Below are positions 21,186-33,720 of a stretch of DNA of 64,000 nucleotides, piece after piece. The DNA is from Xiphydria camelus (Eukaryota > Arthropoda > Insecta > Hymenoptera > Xiphydriidae), in contig OY783193.1 in assembly GCA_963678675.1 (NCBI GenBank), positions 12,510,822 to 12,574,821 on the forward strand, read 5' to 3'. Under the pieces are notes generated by a model, which was not told the DNA's origin, did no database searches, and saw nothing but the letters and a program-made list of their open reading frames with translations. Positions within the stretch are counted from its first letter, which is position 1. Every line of letters starts with the position of its first letter. Both the position numbers and the translations under genes were made by a program.

Positions 21186-22668
21186 GGATTGGGCAACTGT
21201 ATAAAACAGATAGAGTGCCATCTTGTGGCACGCACCAAGCATTAAGCAGACGCCTGTGGTAAGCGCTGTTTGCACGTTATTTTGGATAATAATTGAAGCG
21301 TTTTACCCCTATGAGGTTTAATCAATATGGCCTCAATTATAATAGAATGTGGATTTCAAAGCATTCAAATAAATTCTTTCCGTGGAAAATCGTTATCAAA
21401 GGGTAAGTACAAGCAGCGCCACCATACTGGGTTTCTTGGCGAAACTTGGATGTACATTCTCCATACTCTACTATTCCATATGTACATGTGTAACACAAAC
21501 AAAAGCTACGCTTGTGGAAGTACGCTAGAGCCCTATTATAATTTTGCCAAGACTGCAAAATCATTTATTTTGTGTGGCCACGGCGTCCTAAGCTTTCTAC
21601 TATTTTTCTGGCTAAATTGGTACATCAAGGTAACTGTGCAGTAATTACGAAATGTCCCTCGTAAAAAGGCGCCTATAATACACGATTCTCCGAGGTGATC
21701 GATGTAAAGACCTCCTTACGGGCTGATTTCGATTTTACGAGCGATCCCATGGACTCGATAAACGCTTCTGCACTCCATCGAATCGCCTCGAACTCGCATG
21801 ACGCTTTATCTATCGCGCACCTGTTCGTCCCACGGGCGCACTAGCAGTCTTTACAGGTTTTCCCGTTTATCGGCGACAGTTGATCGATTCAAGTTCGATC
21901 TAATGCGCGACACGGGTGATCTACGGGCAATTTCGTCGCGTTCATAAAGTACCGAAGAGAAATACGGCTCGATAAAACGTAGCTGCAAGCGTCGAATAGA
22001 AATGCGTTCGATTAAAGCGGGATCGCGGAATTCGTCGAATAACTTTTCGTTCCGAGCGGATACATTTTCTTGCGTGTAGTTCGTATTCAAATATACATCA
22101 TTCTTCGGGTACGCGGGGCCGGCGATAAGGGCGGGGAGAAAGTGAGAGAAAGAGCGAAACTGGCAGCAGCAGGGCGGCGAGCAGTTTCTCAGCCTCCGCC
22201 GATTCCCTAAAACTCCCGGGAATAAGATGAAGATCGATGGAAGCGACGTCGAGGACCGCCGGCGTCCTCCCGAAGCGGTTAGTAGTAAACCGTAATGGCA
22301 TTCCCGAGCTTACGTAAAGCTTGGTTCGTCGCCAGGATCGATAGACCCTCCTCTCTGCTCCTTCGTCGGCTCTTTCTTGATCCCACCGTCCGACGGCACG
22401 GCGGAAAAGGGTCCTTTCATTTGCAATTATCGGAGTCGTCCTTCGTGAATACCACTCGAACGGTTGGGAAAACAGTCGAGACTGTGAGGTGCAGCCGCGG
22501 TATCGATCCGGAGCTTGCAAAGCTTCGCGCTCGTCACGCTGGGTCGGTATTATAAAAATGGGGTAAAAACGTCGGACGACGTACAAATAAGTGTTTCCGT
22601 AGCAACTAAGCTCTTTTCCTTTGAAACTTTTATCAAAGAATCGCGTTTACGAATATTAATGTACTCTG
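21186..22668. other. Spacer, nothing recognised
   Basis: A 162-codon frame on minus (22098-22586) has no recognisable domain. Confidence 0.4.
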
Positions 22669-22892
22669 CACCGAGAAAAGTAATTTTCCGAGCCAAGTAA
22701 ACGTCGACGTGAAAAGTGCCAAGAACATATTTATTTAAGTCTGACATATCGTCGTTGAATCAAGTATACGTTAATCGAATCAAATGTAGATTCGTTCGAT
22801 TCGATAAACATACACTTCTCTCAAATAAATATATTTTTGGCACTATTTTCGTGTCGACGGTTACTTGGATCGGCAATTTATTTTTCTCGGTG
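22669..22892. mobile_element. MITE with about 55-bp inverted arms
   Basis: CACCGAGAAAAGTAATTTTC at left matches the right end reverse complement CACCGAGAAAAATAAATTGC. Both continue into CCAAGTAA, CGTCGAC and AGTGCCAA. Confidence 0.75.
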
Positions 22893-23257
22893 TAGCGAGC
22901 GCTTTGGAAAAGTGCCTACGTTTCGATTGCGTTATCTATTTGGTGCAGTAATATAGGTACGATAAAGAGAGAGCTCTGTAGATGGTGAAATTCTCATACT
23001 TCGGTATCATTAAATATTTATAGGAAAATGTAGGTATCATCATTATCGTCGATAAAATTGATCGTCGCGATAAAAATTCTATCGGCCAATCAACGAGTAA
23101 CGGGTGAAGGGTTTATCGTACAAATGAATTTTATCGATGAGGAGGCACGCGAGTAGTTCTTAAGGAGAAGTCGAGAGGTGGAATAAGAATTTGGGGGAAA
23201 GCTTCTACCCGAAGTTAAATCGATAAGAGATGTTCGCGCGCTGTTATAAATTTAATT
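22893..23257. other. Spacer, nothing recognised
   Basis: No coding or repeat signal identified. Confidence 0.4.
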
Positions 23258-23507
23258 GAAGGGTATCCGGTTCAAACATGCTAAGTGCCAAAATCGGAAT
23301 ACTGAGATATCGTCGGAAAACTATGAGCGCGATGCTACCAAGCGGTAAGAACCGGCAATCTTTGGTTCCTCTGTGTAACTATTCAGGATGAGTTTGGCAC
23401 TTGGCATCTGTATAAGATATAGGCAATTGTATGTAGAATATGTGCACCTTAATATCTCAAAATTAAGAAAATTGGCACTTATAGCATGTTTGAACCGGAC
23501 ACCCCTC
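23258..23507. mobile_element. MITE, abutting the next element
   Basis: GAAGGGTATCCGGTTCAAAC and the right end reverse complement GAGGGGTGTCCGGTTCAAAC form the arms, continuing into ATGCTA and AAGTGCCAA. Confidence 0.75.
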
Positions 23508-23893
23508 AATGGGCATGTTCACGATTTTGTTTTGCTCATTCGTTAATACTTTTTGTGCTTATTAATAAGATGTGTTTTTTTCTGAGCACTAATTTCTTCT
23601 TTTTTTAATGTTTAAAGTTTGACTTCGATTCAAACGAAATTCTTAGTGACGTCACTAAAGCCATTGGCAAGGGGTTTATGAATGGTCGGGAATCTGTTGC
23701 CCGACTCTGATTGGTCAGTTAAAATGGCGGTGAAAGTGCGACGCTTTAAAACGAATGCCTTTTTTAAGATCTCAAATATAATGGAAAAACTTTTTTTTAA
23801 TAACCCATTTTTTACCTACATTACTTTAATACCCTAGTCTTCCGATTCATGCACTTTAAACAGTTGTACAAAAAGTTGTGAACATGCCCATTG
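23507..23893. mobile_element. MITE, abutting the previous element
   Basis: CAATGGGCATGTTCAC at left and GTGAACATGCCCATTG at right are perfectly inverted. The left end begins exactly where the previous MITE stops. Confidence 0.75.
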
Positions 23894-24120
23894 TACTTGA
23901 ACTGTCAGAATTTGTTGGCAAACGCCGTTGGACAACGTGCTGGCCAACAAATGTGAGATAGTGCGAACAGCCAAAGATATTAGCTTATATAAGTCATTCG
24001 ACACTGTTGGCAACGTCATTCGTACCATGAGTGCATTCTTGCAATAAAAATGTCTCAGTCCTTTATCGGGATTTTTTGGGTAAATTGAAACCTTTATAGA
24101 ATCGATGAGTCGATCACAAT
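23894..24120. repeat. GTTGGCAAC motif cluster
   Basis: TTGTTGGCAAAC, CGTTGGACAACG, TGGCCAACAAAT and CTGTTGGCAACG lie within 120 bp (23908-24014). They resemble the subterminal repeats of the element at 58586-60186. Confidence 0.4.
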
Positions 24121-24124
24121 ATAC

Positions 24125-24700
24125 AATGTATTATTTCACACTGATTCCGAAAACCATGGATTTATTGGGCAAATCTCGAAGAGACGCCGAGATATCGATG
24201 ATTTTCTGTAAAAAAGAATTTTCTGTTCTCATATTCATATCTCATATTTCCTTTGAAATATAGACCTAATAGCCATGCTTCTCATAATCAGCATAAAAAA
24301 TACATAAGCCAGGATAGTGGAACGATTGATTCCAAAAGTTTTTATTTTTGTGAGAAATTCGGAGAAATATTTTGGGTCCCCTACATTGTTCGAAGAATTG
24401 AAATCTCTGGAATTGAACTGTCTTATATATTTTTTCATGCTGATTTCGAAAACCATAGATTTATTCGGTAAGTCTCAAAGAAACACCTAGATATCGATGA
24501 TTTTCCAAAGAAAAGAAAAAACTTCTCGTAGGTACCTACATAAAATCATTGATATCGATATATTTGCTTTAAGATATCGACTTGATAATCTTCTTTTTCG
24601 TAATCAGCACGAAAAAAATGAATAAAATGGGATTGTCAAGCAATCGAGTCCAGAGATTTTGATTTTTGGCAAAATGTAGGGGACCCAAAAACTACAGATC
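24125..24700. repeat. Dispersed satellite, about 1.8 units
   Basis: Same satellite as 10085-10810: CTGATTCCGAAAACCATGGA, CGAGATATCGATGATTTTC, AATCAGCATAAAAAATACAT. AATCAGC anchors at 24286 and 24602 (316 bp apart). Confidence 0.75.
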
Positions 24701-25373
24701 TATTGAGAATTAATCGCTGGACACCGTGGCACTCTTTGACAGCCATTCCTTGATACTGAACAGCCCTTAGCACTTCTACGTATGTACATATGTGCTATGG
24801 AGCCGTGCAGATAATAGATTCCCCGCACACGACATAGAGTAATTTCCCTCGGGTGCTTATGCCAATATTCATAATTGTGTTCTTTCGAAACCCGTTCTCA
24901 ATCCGCTACAGGGTGACTGTGCAATGCACCGACACCGTACACGACACATAGGCGATACCTAGACGAACCGACACACGTACAAGGTGCACGCGAACGAAGC
25001 GAGAACCATCTGGCGCATCCCCCGATTCGGTGCAGCAGAGCGCAAAGGCATCCCCATCCCCATTCGGCTGGATGGGATCGGACTATAACGAAGCTTTGTC
25101 ATTGGCGAGAGAGTTGTCGTCTCCGGATATTCGCGCGTGATTAAAAGAACCGTCGACTCGCTCGCATCCATAATTCATGTCGTTAATACCACAGAGCGTA
25201 CGCCTATCGATCGACGAATGCCAAAACGCGTGTCCCGCAATTGTACATAGTCTCACGATGCGAGGGTAGCAATTGCCAAGAAAATGGACGATTGACTTGG
25301 AACAAATAACTGTTATAAATGCTCAAAAGAATTCGGTGCTTTATCGATCGTTTTCTGTCGCCAAATTCGGGTT
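24701..25373. other. Spacer, nothing recognised
   Basis: No gene or repeat identified. Confidence 0.4.
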
Positions 25374-25705
25374 TCTCACTCATTTTTTCTTAATGCAGAT
25401 TCGAAAAATGTTGACCAAATTATTTACCCTGTATTTCCTCATTTTCGACCTTTTTTTTTGAGCTGGAAAACGATATTTTGAAATGCAACACGTCATGGTG
25501 TTGTAAGACTATCTCTCTCGCACTCGTTACTTGGCATAAGTGCGTCTCTCTTTCCTTTCGATGGCGTCACAACGTTGCAGGAAGAAACGCGCTTACAACT
25601 GCGCGAATAATTATTTTGCCGGGCATCTTCTTTTTTGCGCGATATTAAATATGTATACAGATTACAAATTGAATTTAAAAATATGAATATTTTTTTATGA
25701 GAACC
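25374..25705 (+). repeat. Dispersed repeat family J, copy 2
   Basis: The longest copy. It overlaps both the 12.5-kb and 18.4-kb copies along different parts, so it helps define the family. Confidence 0.65.
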
Positions 25706-26470
25706 CCGAATTTAAAATGCCATAAAAGTAGCGGAGAGCGAGATCACTTTAATCGCTTTGTTGACTCCTGACTGTCACATTATATAACGGAATCGACTCG
25801 AAAACCCCAATTCCGCTACATTCGTGTTTCACAAGACAAACTCTCAACTGCCGGTGTGCACGGCTAATTCCGATAACGGTTAATAGTAACGGCAGATGTT
25901 ACCTATAATACTAATCGCGATTCGAATGTAAGTATACATACGTATCGGACGTCGTTCCTGCATTCGAGAATCAGAGGGGGCGCGCGATACAATCCCATTA
26001 AATGCGCCGTACACGGCAAAATAATCGCTTCAACTCCCGCGCTACGACTCTTCGGAATCGTCCGAAGCGACGTTAGGTACGTTCCCATCGGATATTCCGA
26101 GATTAATATCTCGAGCGACCGACCCCGCTCGAATCCAATAGCGCGCATGCGTTTGTACGTTCGTTTGGGAGCATCGAAACGCCGGAAAAGCAGGAGACGC
26201 GATCGCGACGGGGCAACCGCGCTGCTTTGCCAACTACGGTAACGCGGTAACGAGGTAATATACCGGATAGACGTCTATGGTTGACTGTAATTTGTATCAC
26301 CGAGCTTTAGTGCACGGGCTAACTAAGTTACGAGTCTAACGTCGTCGTGTGTAGGTGGTTGCATCGTCCGGACCTACACCTCGACCGCGTCGACTTCTAT
26401 ACAATGTATCGCGTGGATTTCGAACGTAATATCCTGCCTGTTTACGCGAAGAGAGACGTACCTACGTAGT
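25706..26470. other. Spacer, nothing recognised
   Basis: No gene or repeat identified. Confidence 0.4.
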
Positions 26471-26472
26471 TA

Positions 26473-26757
26473 GGAATCCACTACAATCGGCCACGACTCG
26501 AGTCAACACGACACGACAAATTTTTGGCCGGCCAGATTTTCGTCCAGTCCATCGTGTCCGAGTCAAGTATAGTACTCCTTTCGACAACGAATATATCATT
26601 GCTGACGTATGTTTTGAACGACGAGATGCAGAAGTACCGCCGTGTCGAGTCGTGTCGCGTGGATTCAGTGGAATCACCATGCAAATTTTTGTCATCGTGT
26701 CGTGCAGAGCCGTGTCGTGTCGTGACGAGTCGAGTTGTGTCGATTGTAGTGGATTCC
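26473..26757. mobile_element. TA-flanked MITE with GTGTC-rich arms
   Basis: TAGGAATCCACTACAATCG at 26471 is perfectly inverted at 26741-26759. Arms continue with CACGACTCGAGTC and CACGACACGAC. The TA dinucleotides are the likely target duplication. Confidence 0.75.
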
Positions 26758-26759
26758 TA

Positions 26760-27693
26760 GCTTAACTGCACCAAGTGGTCAGAGAATTTATAGTCAATTT
26801 AACCGAATTTTACTCAGCATAACTACCTAAATAAAAGTCGATTGAACTAAATTGAGATGGTAAATCCAACAGTTGGGTGATTGAATTTATAATAGGTATA
26901 TTATTCAGCTAATTATCAATTCAATGCTTCAATAAATTTATCTAACACTACAATTTTTTTCAGTAGGGATTCGACTTCCAATAACAACATGGAACATACG
27001 GGGGAGTCACCAGTCTGGTAAGGCTCCCGCGAAGCAGAAACTAAGGAAGTCCCTTCGGAAGCTGGATTTCGTTAACGGACCGATATTGATTCAGCGGCAA
27101 AAAAGCAGAACCGCCAGAGCGGAGAAATCGTTCTCCCTGTTTTTTACGTCGTTTTTTCCCTCTCCGACGGACCGCGGAGCATCGTGATGGACGTGGCTCA
27201 TCCGCGTTGTCTGTGACCGCTCGCTCGTAATCATTTTCGATCTATCTCGTGCGATAGTGGGCGTGATATCGTTAATATCGTTTATTACTTTTTATCGTAA
27301 AGATCGACGAGCAAACGCGGACAATCGACAGGCGATCGACAGGAGGAAAAACTAGGAAATTTGACGAATCGTTCGATTCCGAGCACCGATCATTAATTCA
27401 CCTTCGTTAGAGTCCCCTTCTTTCCGTTGCACGGAAGCAGTACGTGGCAAATAAAAACGATGCACTTTTAACGCAGACTCGACGACGAGACGAAAGTACA
27501 CGACAACGATGAACCATTCGCGCACGAGAGAGGACGAAGAGAGCAACGACAGAAAATCGTCCCGGGGATAGACTTATCGTCGTCCCGACATTCGTACAAA
27601 TTACAATAATTGATCGTTCTAAAGTGCACGTTTTTTTGCCGCATAAATTTGAAAAAATAACTATTTTTAAATAAATTTTTTAATTTACATGAT
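26760..27693. other. Spacer, nothing clear
   Basis: 26760-26965 is AT-rich and may be a decayed MITE. The rest is unremarkable. Confidence 0.35.
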
Positions 27694-27948
27694 ATACAGA
27701 GACAAAATTTAATTGGATCTACTAAAAATTACTTACGAGGTCGCGAGTCATTATTTATTTACATCAATTTGATCTTTTTTCATATTAATTTGATATTTCT
27801 TCCTCGTAAACTCATACTATTCCACGTGATTGCGAGAAAGAGATATCAAATTCATGTGTATTACAAAATTTCATTAACATAAATAAATAATTACTTGCGA
27901 CCACTCAAGTAATTTTCAGTAGATCTAACTAATTCTTTTTCCTCACTC
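27694..27948. mobile_element. MITE family F, copy 1
   Basis: GGATCTACTAAAAATTACTT then CGCGAGTCATTATTTATTTA at left. At right ATAAATAAATAATTACTTGC, CAAGTAATTTTCAGTAGATC. Interior matches copy 2 at 61044 (GATATTTCTTCCT, AGATATCAAATT). Confidence 0.75.
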
Positions 27949-28147
27949 ATACCCATTTCGAGGCCTTTTCCAGCCTATTTTTAGACCGTAAGATGGTGTT
28001 TTTCCCGCGTGACACCGACCGGGAGTCCACAGGCTGTTAAAAGATTGCTTAGTCCGAAGTGGGTCCTTTTTCCAAACTGATAAACGCAACGTGAAATGAG
28101 CCGTGTATAGTTCTGTTTGTTTTGTTTCGAGAAATGGGCATTTGTGA

Positions 28148-28299
28148 GAAAAAATAGTATGTCATTCGGCTGAAATCCTCGCATTTTTAAGACTGTGTTT
28201 AGGTCGTAGCACGAGGCATGGTGAGGGAACGAGGGAATCTAATTAAACACAGTCTGAAAAAATCTCGGATTTCCGCCTAATGACATAAGATACTATTTC
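28148..28299. repeat. Foldback repeat, about 55-bp arms
   Basis: AATAGTATGTCATTCGGCTG, AAATCCTCGCATTTTTAAGA and CTGTGTTTA are mirrored by TAAACACAGTCTGAAAAAAT and the sequence to 28299. Confidence 0.7.
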
Positions 28300-28657
28300 T
28301 TTGTGTAGCGTGATTCGAGTTAATCGCTGTATTTATTGCAGCAACACATTTACGAAAAATTGTGCTTATATCGAGTACACGTTTAGCATTTTGTTGTATT
28401 GTTATGAAATCACTTGATGTCACAAATATTCTTGCCTGATAACGTCTCATAGAGCGCGCAACTTTGGTGCATCTGATGAGCCAACACTACTTTGAGTTGC
28501 TGGACAATTTACGTACACGTGCCTCTGTCCGGAGTGCTCACGTGAGGACGGAAACTGTCGTTCCATATTGAAACTCCGTAAACGGCCGTGACAACTTATT
28601 CCACGTAGCGTCACCTCTCGCGGCGCGAGTCGCGGTATCCACCTCCTCGACACGTTA

Positions 28658-29597
28658 CAGCCCGTTCACACGATACGGTTTTTTCCCGTTTCGGTATTTT
28701 ACCGAATCCGTTTTTTTACCGTGTGCTGCAGTGGCGCATACATTTAAATGGGAGCGTTCACACGGTACGTCTTCGAAACTCATACGGCAATTTCACCGAT
28801 TCGGTCGAGACTGGCGTTCGGTTTTCGGGGGTCGTGTTCACACGATACGGTTTTTTCCCGTTTCGGTAAATTCACCGAATCGGTTTTTTACCGTGTGCTG
28901 CAGTGGCGCATACATTTAAATGGGCGCGTTCACACGGTACGTCTTCGAAACGCATACGGCAATTTCACCGATTCGGTCGCGACTGACATTCGGTCTTGTC
29001 ACTGAAAACCGAATGGCCCGATTCGGGAAAATAATCAAATCGGTTGCTAGTGGCAATGTTTATGCATCGAAGTGTTCAGACAGGATAGTTTTCGTACTGA
29101 TAGGGCTCATGCATGGCCGGGTGATGGCGCGACAATAAACAATGATTTTAACCCTTTTAGTACCGGACGACGATATATCGTCGTTCTCTGCACTTGCGAA
29201 AAGTGCCAGCGACGATATATCGTTGCGTATACGATGGCGCCATGTTCTTCGCATTACGAAAAGCTCTATCTGAAAATAAATTTATAAAACGTTATAAACG
29301 ATCTAATAACATTGCAAAGTAATGTGATAAAAATTGTTTTTGAGTATCCTTTGCATTCGCTCGAGCGGCACTGTTTCGACGCCCGGGCGATTGGTTGACA
29401 CGTCCACTCGACGTGTGCGAAACACTTGCCAGAGCCGTAGCCGAGATAGGTATAGTGTCAGGGGGCTGACCGATTCGGTAGAATTTTACCGAAACGGTGA
29501 AAAACCGTATAGTCTGAACGGGCTGTTCGGTAAAATTACCGAAACGGTGAAAAACCGCATCGTGTGAACGAAAAAACCGTATCGTGTGAACGGGCTG
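28658..29597. mobile_element. PIF/Harbinger MITE with internal 172-bp tandem duplication
   Basis: CAGCCCGTTCACACGATACG at left is inverted at right through AAAAAACCGTATCGTG. TTA lies at 28655-28657 and 29598-29600. Inside, the subterminal block is duplicated in tandem (28664-28835 and 28836-29006). The right side repeats ACCGAAACGGTGAAAAACCG twice (29488, 29538). It also contains TTAACCCTTTTAGTACC and two ACGATATATCG palindromes (29151-29235), resembling one end of a TTAA element. Confidence 0.8.
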
Positions 29598-29600
29598 TTA

Positions 29601-30927
29601 CGCTACTTCGCGCGCGCACCTTGCGTCCACTCGTGGGAGGGAGAACGTCGCATCTCTCGTCGACCTTTTCTCGGATTCGAGCGGCATAGCGTGCAGCAGC
29701 ATCCGAGAGCAGTCGAGTGGGCGCGCCCGCTCTACGGCACGTGTTTGTCGAGTTGAGAGCGCGTTCGAAATAGTCGACAAAGTTGAAAAACTTGTAACGC
29801 ATTCTCTCCTCCTCGCAATGAGAATGTACAACGCCTCTCCTCGGGAACCGTGGGACGCGCGGTAGAAGTCGTTGCACTCCGGGCGAGTGGTGAAGGAGCA
29901 GGCATTTTGGAAAATGCCGAGAGATTGTGCACCGAGAGAGAAAGGATGTATTTTCGAAGACAGATGAGATAATATAAAAAAATCTTATGTCCTTTTTGCG
30001 TAAAAGACAGAGGAGTAGAGAGGAGAAGAGAAAATATTGTACAAGGAATTTTTACGCAATTCGCGCGAGAGCACGTTCCCAATAAAATTCTTTTTCCTTC
30101 GTTTATTTACCTCCGACCACGGCTTTCCCTCAGACGTTACTCAGCGGTAAAAACCTCCCGCGGAAAATCTCGACGCTAAAAAATTTTCAAATCACGGCAG
30201 GGGACGAGCGCCTCATTTTTTCTTTGGAACGTCGCGACGCGAAAAAAAAAGGACACTCGAGACGATGGGAGGAATGCGACGGCGAAATATCGATTCCTTC
30301 TTGACATTTTTCTCTCGACTCGTCGAAGAAACGTCGAAACTATTATTTTGGCGGTAATTCATATTCCGTAACGGAATCCAGGTGGTCCTCAATTTTAATC
30401 GTCAGTTTTAATGATTTATAACAGTTTCATATTAAAACGTTAAAAACTGCGGGTCATCGCCGCGACGTCTTGAACTTCGGGCACTTTAAACGGGCGAGAA
30501 ATCGGTGCTTATGACTCTTCTCTTCTTTCGCTTCCCTCTACTTATTCCGAGCTTTTCAGAAACCCGCGCGGGGTTCCCTTTAGAAGCTCACGAGAGGGGA
30601 GGGATAACTAGGCGCACCTCCTTTCCTCCCCGTTCGCGGGTCGACGACGAAAATACGTATAGGTATAGGTACGTGTCGCCAGGATCGATAGCCCCTCCTA
30701 CGCAGTTCGTCCAGGAATAGTAGTCCTGTTTCCTCCGGACTCGAAAACGTCACTGGGACGAGTCACGAAACGTGCTCGACGAAAATTCATGGGATTCGTG
30801 GGATTCGACGGATATCCGTATGGCGCGAAGATCGATCGAGGGTGGGCTTCGACGATACGAGGATCGGGAGATTTTTATCCGAGGAGATTCTTACGACAGC
30901 TTTGCTACACACAATATCTGACGCATA
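29601..30927. other. Spacer, nothing recognised
   Basis: GC-rich left part, no gene identified. Confidence 0.4.
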
Positions 30928-31382
30928 ATAATTGTGAGAATTATAAAATGTAGAAAGAATAAGTCGATCTGAACTTTGAAAGGACAATTTTTTACGTCCA
31001 ATTTTACACTCCCATATTTCCTTACGACAGCTCTTGTCACGTCTCGGGGAGTGACAGACGACTATAATAATACTCGCACAAACAGTGAAAGCGAAGGGGC
31101 CTACTACTCAAACGAGAGCACTGCACCTGGCTAACACTATTTGAACGAAGATCCCGCGAAAATTACAGGGTTACCACCAATTACATACCGGAATTAAAAG
31201 GGAAACCGAGGTTATCGCGGAGCATTATCGATTTGTTACTTTCACTTTGAAAATCTCAGGGGTTTTTCGGAAGCAGACTATGACTTTCTCATTCGGGTTT
31301 CATATTTCCTCACATTAAGTAGAAAGGTGAAAATTGATGAATCTTATATACTTTTGGCTTTTCGTTGCCCTTGAGAAACCAG

Positions 31383-31425
<43 letters not shown>

Positions 31426-32295
31426 CCTTGGTCTTCCTTCTAGATTAGCAGGACACTGGGAGGATTCGGTCGTCGGAGATGAATTAAAGAGCACTGAATC
31501 TAAATTCTATTACACTCTTTATTCTCGATAAAACTACAGCGTGACGACGTGTTGTTTTGGTACGACGACGACGACATTGACGACGACTGGTATGGATTTT
31601 TGATAATAGTCGACTGCACAGAAGAAGCAAAAATGCGGGCTGAGGGAGGAATTCTGGCCTTTTTATTCGACACAAGCGGGGGTCGATTCCTATTCCTTCT
31701 CTATGGGAGAAAGATCCGTGCACGCGTGCTGTGATATGGTTTATTTCTTAGAATTGTTTATTCTGGGCAGGGCCCGTCCCTTTTTTTTAAGAAAAAAAGT
31801 ACGCTTGGTCTGACCTATGACTTATTTCTAGGAACGAAAAATACGCTTGGTCCGATCTATGACTTATTTCTTGGGATTGCTTGCTATGTGCAGAGTTCAA
31901 TTGCTCTTCTTCGGGACGAAAAATACGCGTGGTCTGACCTATGACTTTTTCTAGGGATTGCTTGCTGTAAACAGAGTTTGATTTTGGTTATTTTTGCATT
32001 AACTGTGGTGATAGCTCGCTACATCGGAGACATTATGTACCGCTTCTCTTATACCTTATCGCTACGGGGTCTTGTTCGTCGCTGCCGCGTCTTATTTATG
32101 TCAATCTTATGAATACGGCTACATCGGATTGTGACACTCTGCTGTACACGATGTCTCAAGTATAATTGTGAGAATTATAAAATGTAGAAAGAATAAATCG
32201 ATCTGAACTAAGGATATTTGATTCCGAAATTTGTCTCTCCAATTTTTTTACGCCCAATTTTATATTCCATACTTTCTTCTCCACGAAATTGCGAA
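30928..32295. repeat. Direct repeat pair 1.23 kb apart with minisatellite between
   Basis: ATAATTGTGAGAATTATAAA and the following 28 bases are repeated nearly identically at 30928 and 32162. TTTTACG-CCAATTTTA follows in both. Between them, 31798-31985 has three copies of AAAAATACGCTTGGTCTGAC with CTATGACTTATTTCTAGG. This could be a tandem duplication or flanks of a degraded LTR element. Confidence 0.5.
31383..31426. repeat. (CT)n(CTTT)n microsatellite
   Basis: Pure CT units grading into CTTT units. Confidence 0.9.
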
Positions 32296-33425
32296 GAAAG
32301 AAAAATATCGAAACAATTATCTTCGAATATGTCGAGAACCGAGATAATCGCGTAAGACTTGTTTATTTCTCGTACGCTATTATCTGACACGGATTTCCCA
32401 TTTCCGCGCGGTTGGATATTCATATTCTGGGAAGGAAGGGCGGGACGGAAGGAAGGAGCGTTCGCCGTCGCCGTTATACCGACGCGAGGAGGAGAGTCGT
32501 CGACATTATGCAGATCGAGTCGTATCGCAATTTCACAGCTGTCGTATCCCAGAGAGCCCGGCGCGGCGACCGTCGTATCATTCGCATTTTCACCTTCTAA
32601 CGATTCGAAAATTGTTTTTATTTAACGCGAGGAGCGATACGTGAATTTACGGAATCTTTAAACTTTGATAAGAACGCCGCAGATACAGTTCCGTATCCGC
32701 GAGGGGCACCTTTCCAGAAATACCTATGTCACGGGCCCCGCTGATTGCATTATCATCGGTTGGTATCCAGTCGCTATACGGACATTCGATATAGTCCTCG
32801 TATATTTTTGCATCGATGACAAATAATACCTCTCTTCTCTCCATCATGTGCAATGTTTTTTTTCGGCGAACTGACCCTCCTCACCCCTCGTTAACCTAAC
32901 CCACGTCATATATAGAAACCCACATACGCGATCCTATCCACGTATTTCCTTTCACGACAAAAATGGAATCTCCATTTTGCCAAGGGAGGCAATTCTCTCC
33001 GTAATAAAGCCGTACGAGGAATTCTTATCTCGGGTTACCAATTAGGGTGCGGGGCGGGCCACGAAGAGCATTAGAAACGCGAGCGGAACGGTATTACGTT
33101 GCATTATTATGACAAAGCCGACTATCTCCCTTCCACGTCGGTTCCTACCAACACTAGCAGAGCCGGGCGCTTCTTCTCTCTCGGTCTCGACGACGAGGAC
33201 GCGTGCGCCCCCCACGGTCTGAGTCACTCGTGAACGCACCGCGGCGATGGGGAGCCTCCGGGGAACCGGCCGAACTCCGAACTGATTACGCGATGACACG
33301 AGAAACGGGTACGCGTTCGCAGAAATGATTTATTTGAATGTGTTAGCCCGCCGGAGAATTTATTCGATCGAACTCACTTTTGCTTTGAACGAACATCGCT
33401 TAGAATCGATTTCTATACAGATGAT
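32296..33425. other. Spacer, nothing recognised
   Basis: No gene or repeat identified. Confidence 0.4.
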
Positions 33426-33429
33426 AAAT

Positions 33430-33720
33430 GGAGTCCTCTTAACATTTTCGTAAAAATCGAAATCTCTGGAATTGAAATCTCGAGCATTTCGTCTGATGTA
33501 TTTTTTCGTGTTGCTACTGAAAATCACAGATTTATTGAGGAATTTTTGTTAGGAAACAAATATTTTTTCTGCACATAAAATTACGGATATCTTATATTTT
33601 GCTTGAGGCAAAGCATGGATCCGATATCCGTACTTTTCGTAATCAGCGCAAAAAAAAATACATAAGATGGAGTGGTCGAGAGATCGATTTCAGATGTCCC
33701 GATTTTTGGCAAAAATTCAA
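33430..33720. repeat. Dispersed satellite, single unit
   Basis: AAATCGAAATCTCTGGAATT, TATTTTTTCGTG, ACATAAAATTACGGATATC, TAATCAGCGCAAAAAA and AGATCGATTTCAGA follow the satellite order seen at 10.1 kb. Confidence 0.7.

Noticed and set aside
29151..29250. Separate TTAA element starting TTAACCCTTTTAGTACC
   Set aside because: No inverted partner or second TTAA was found, so it is mentioned only within the Harbinger MITE.
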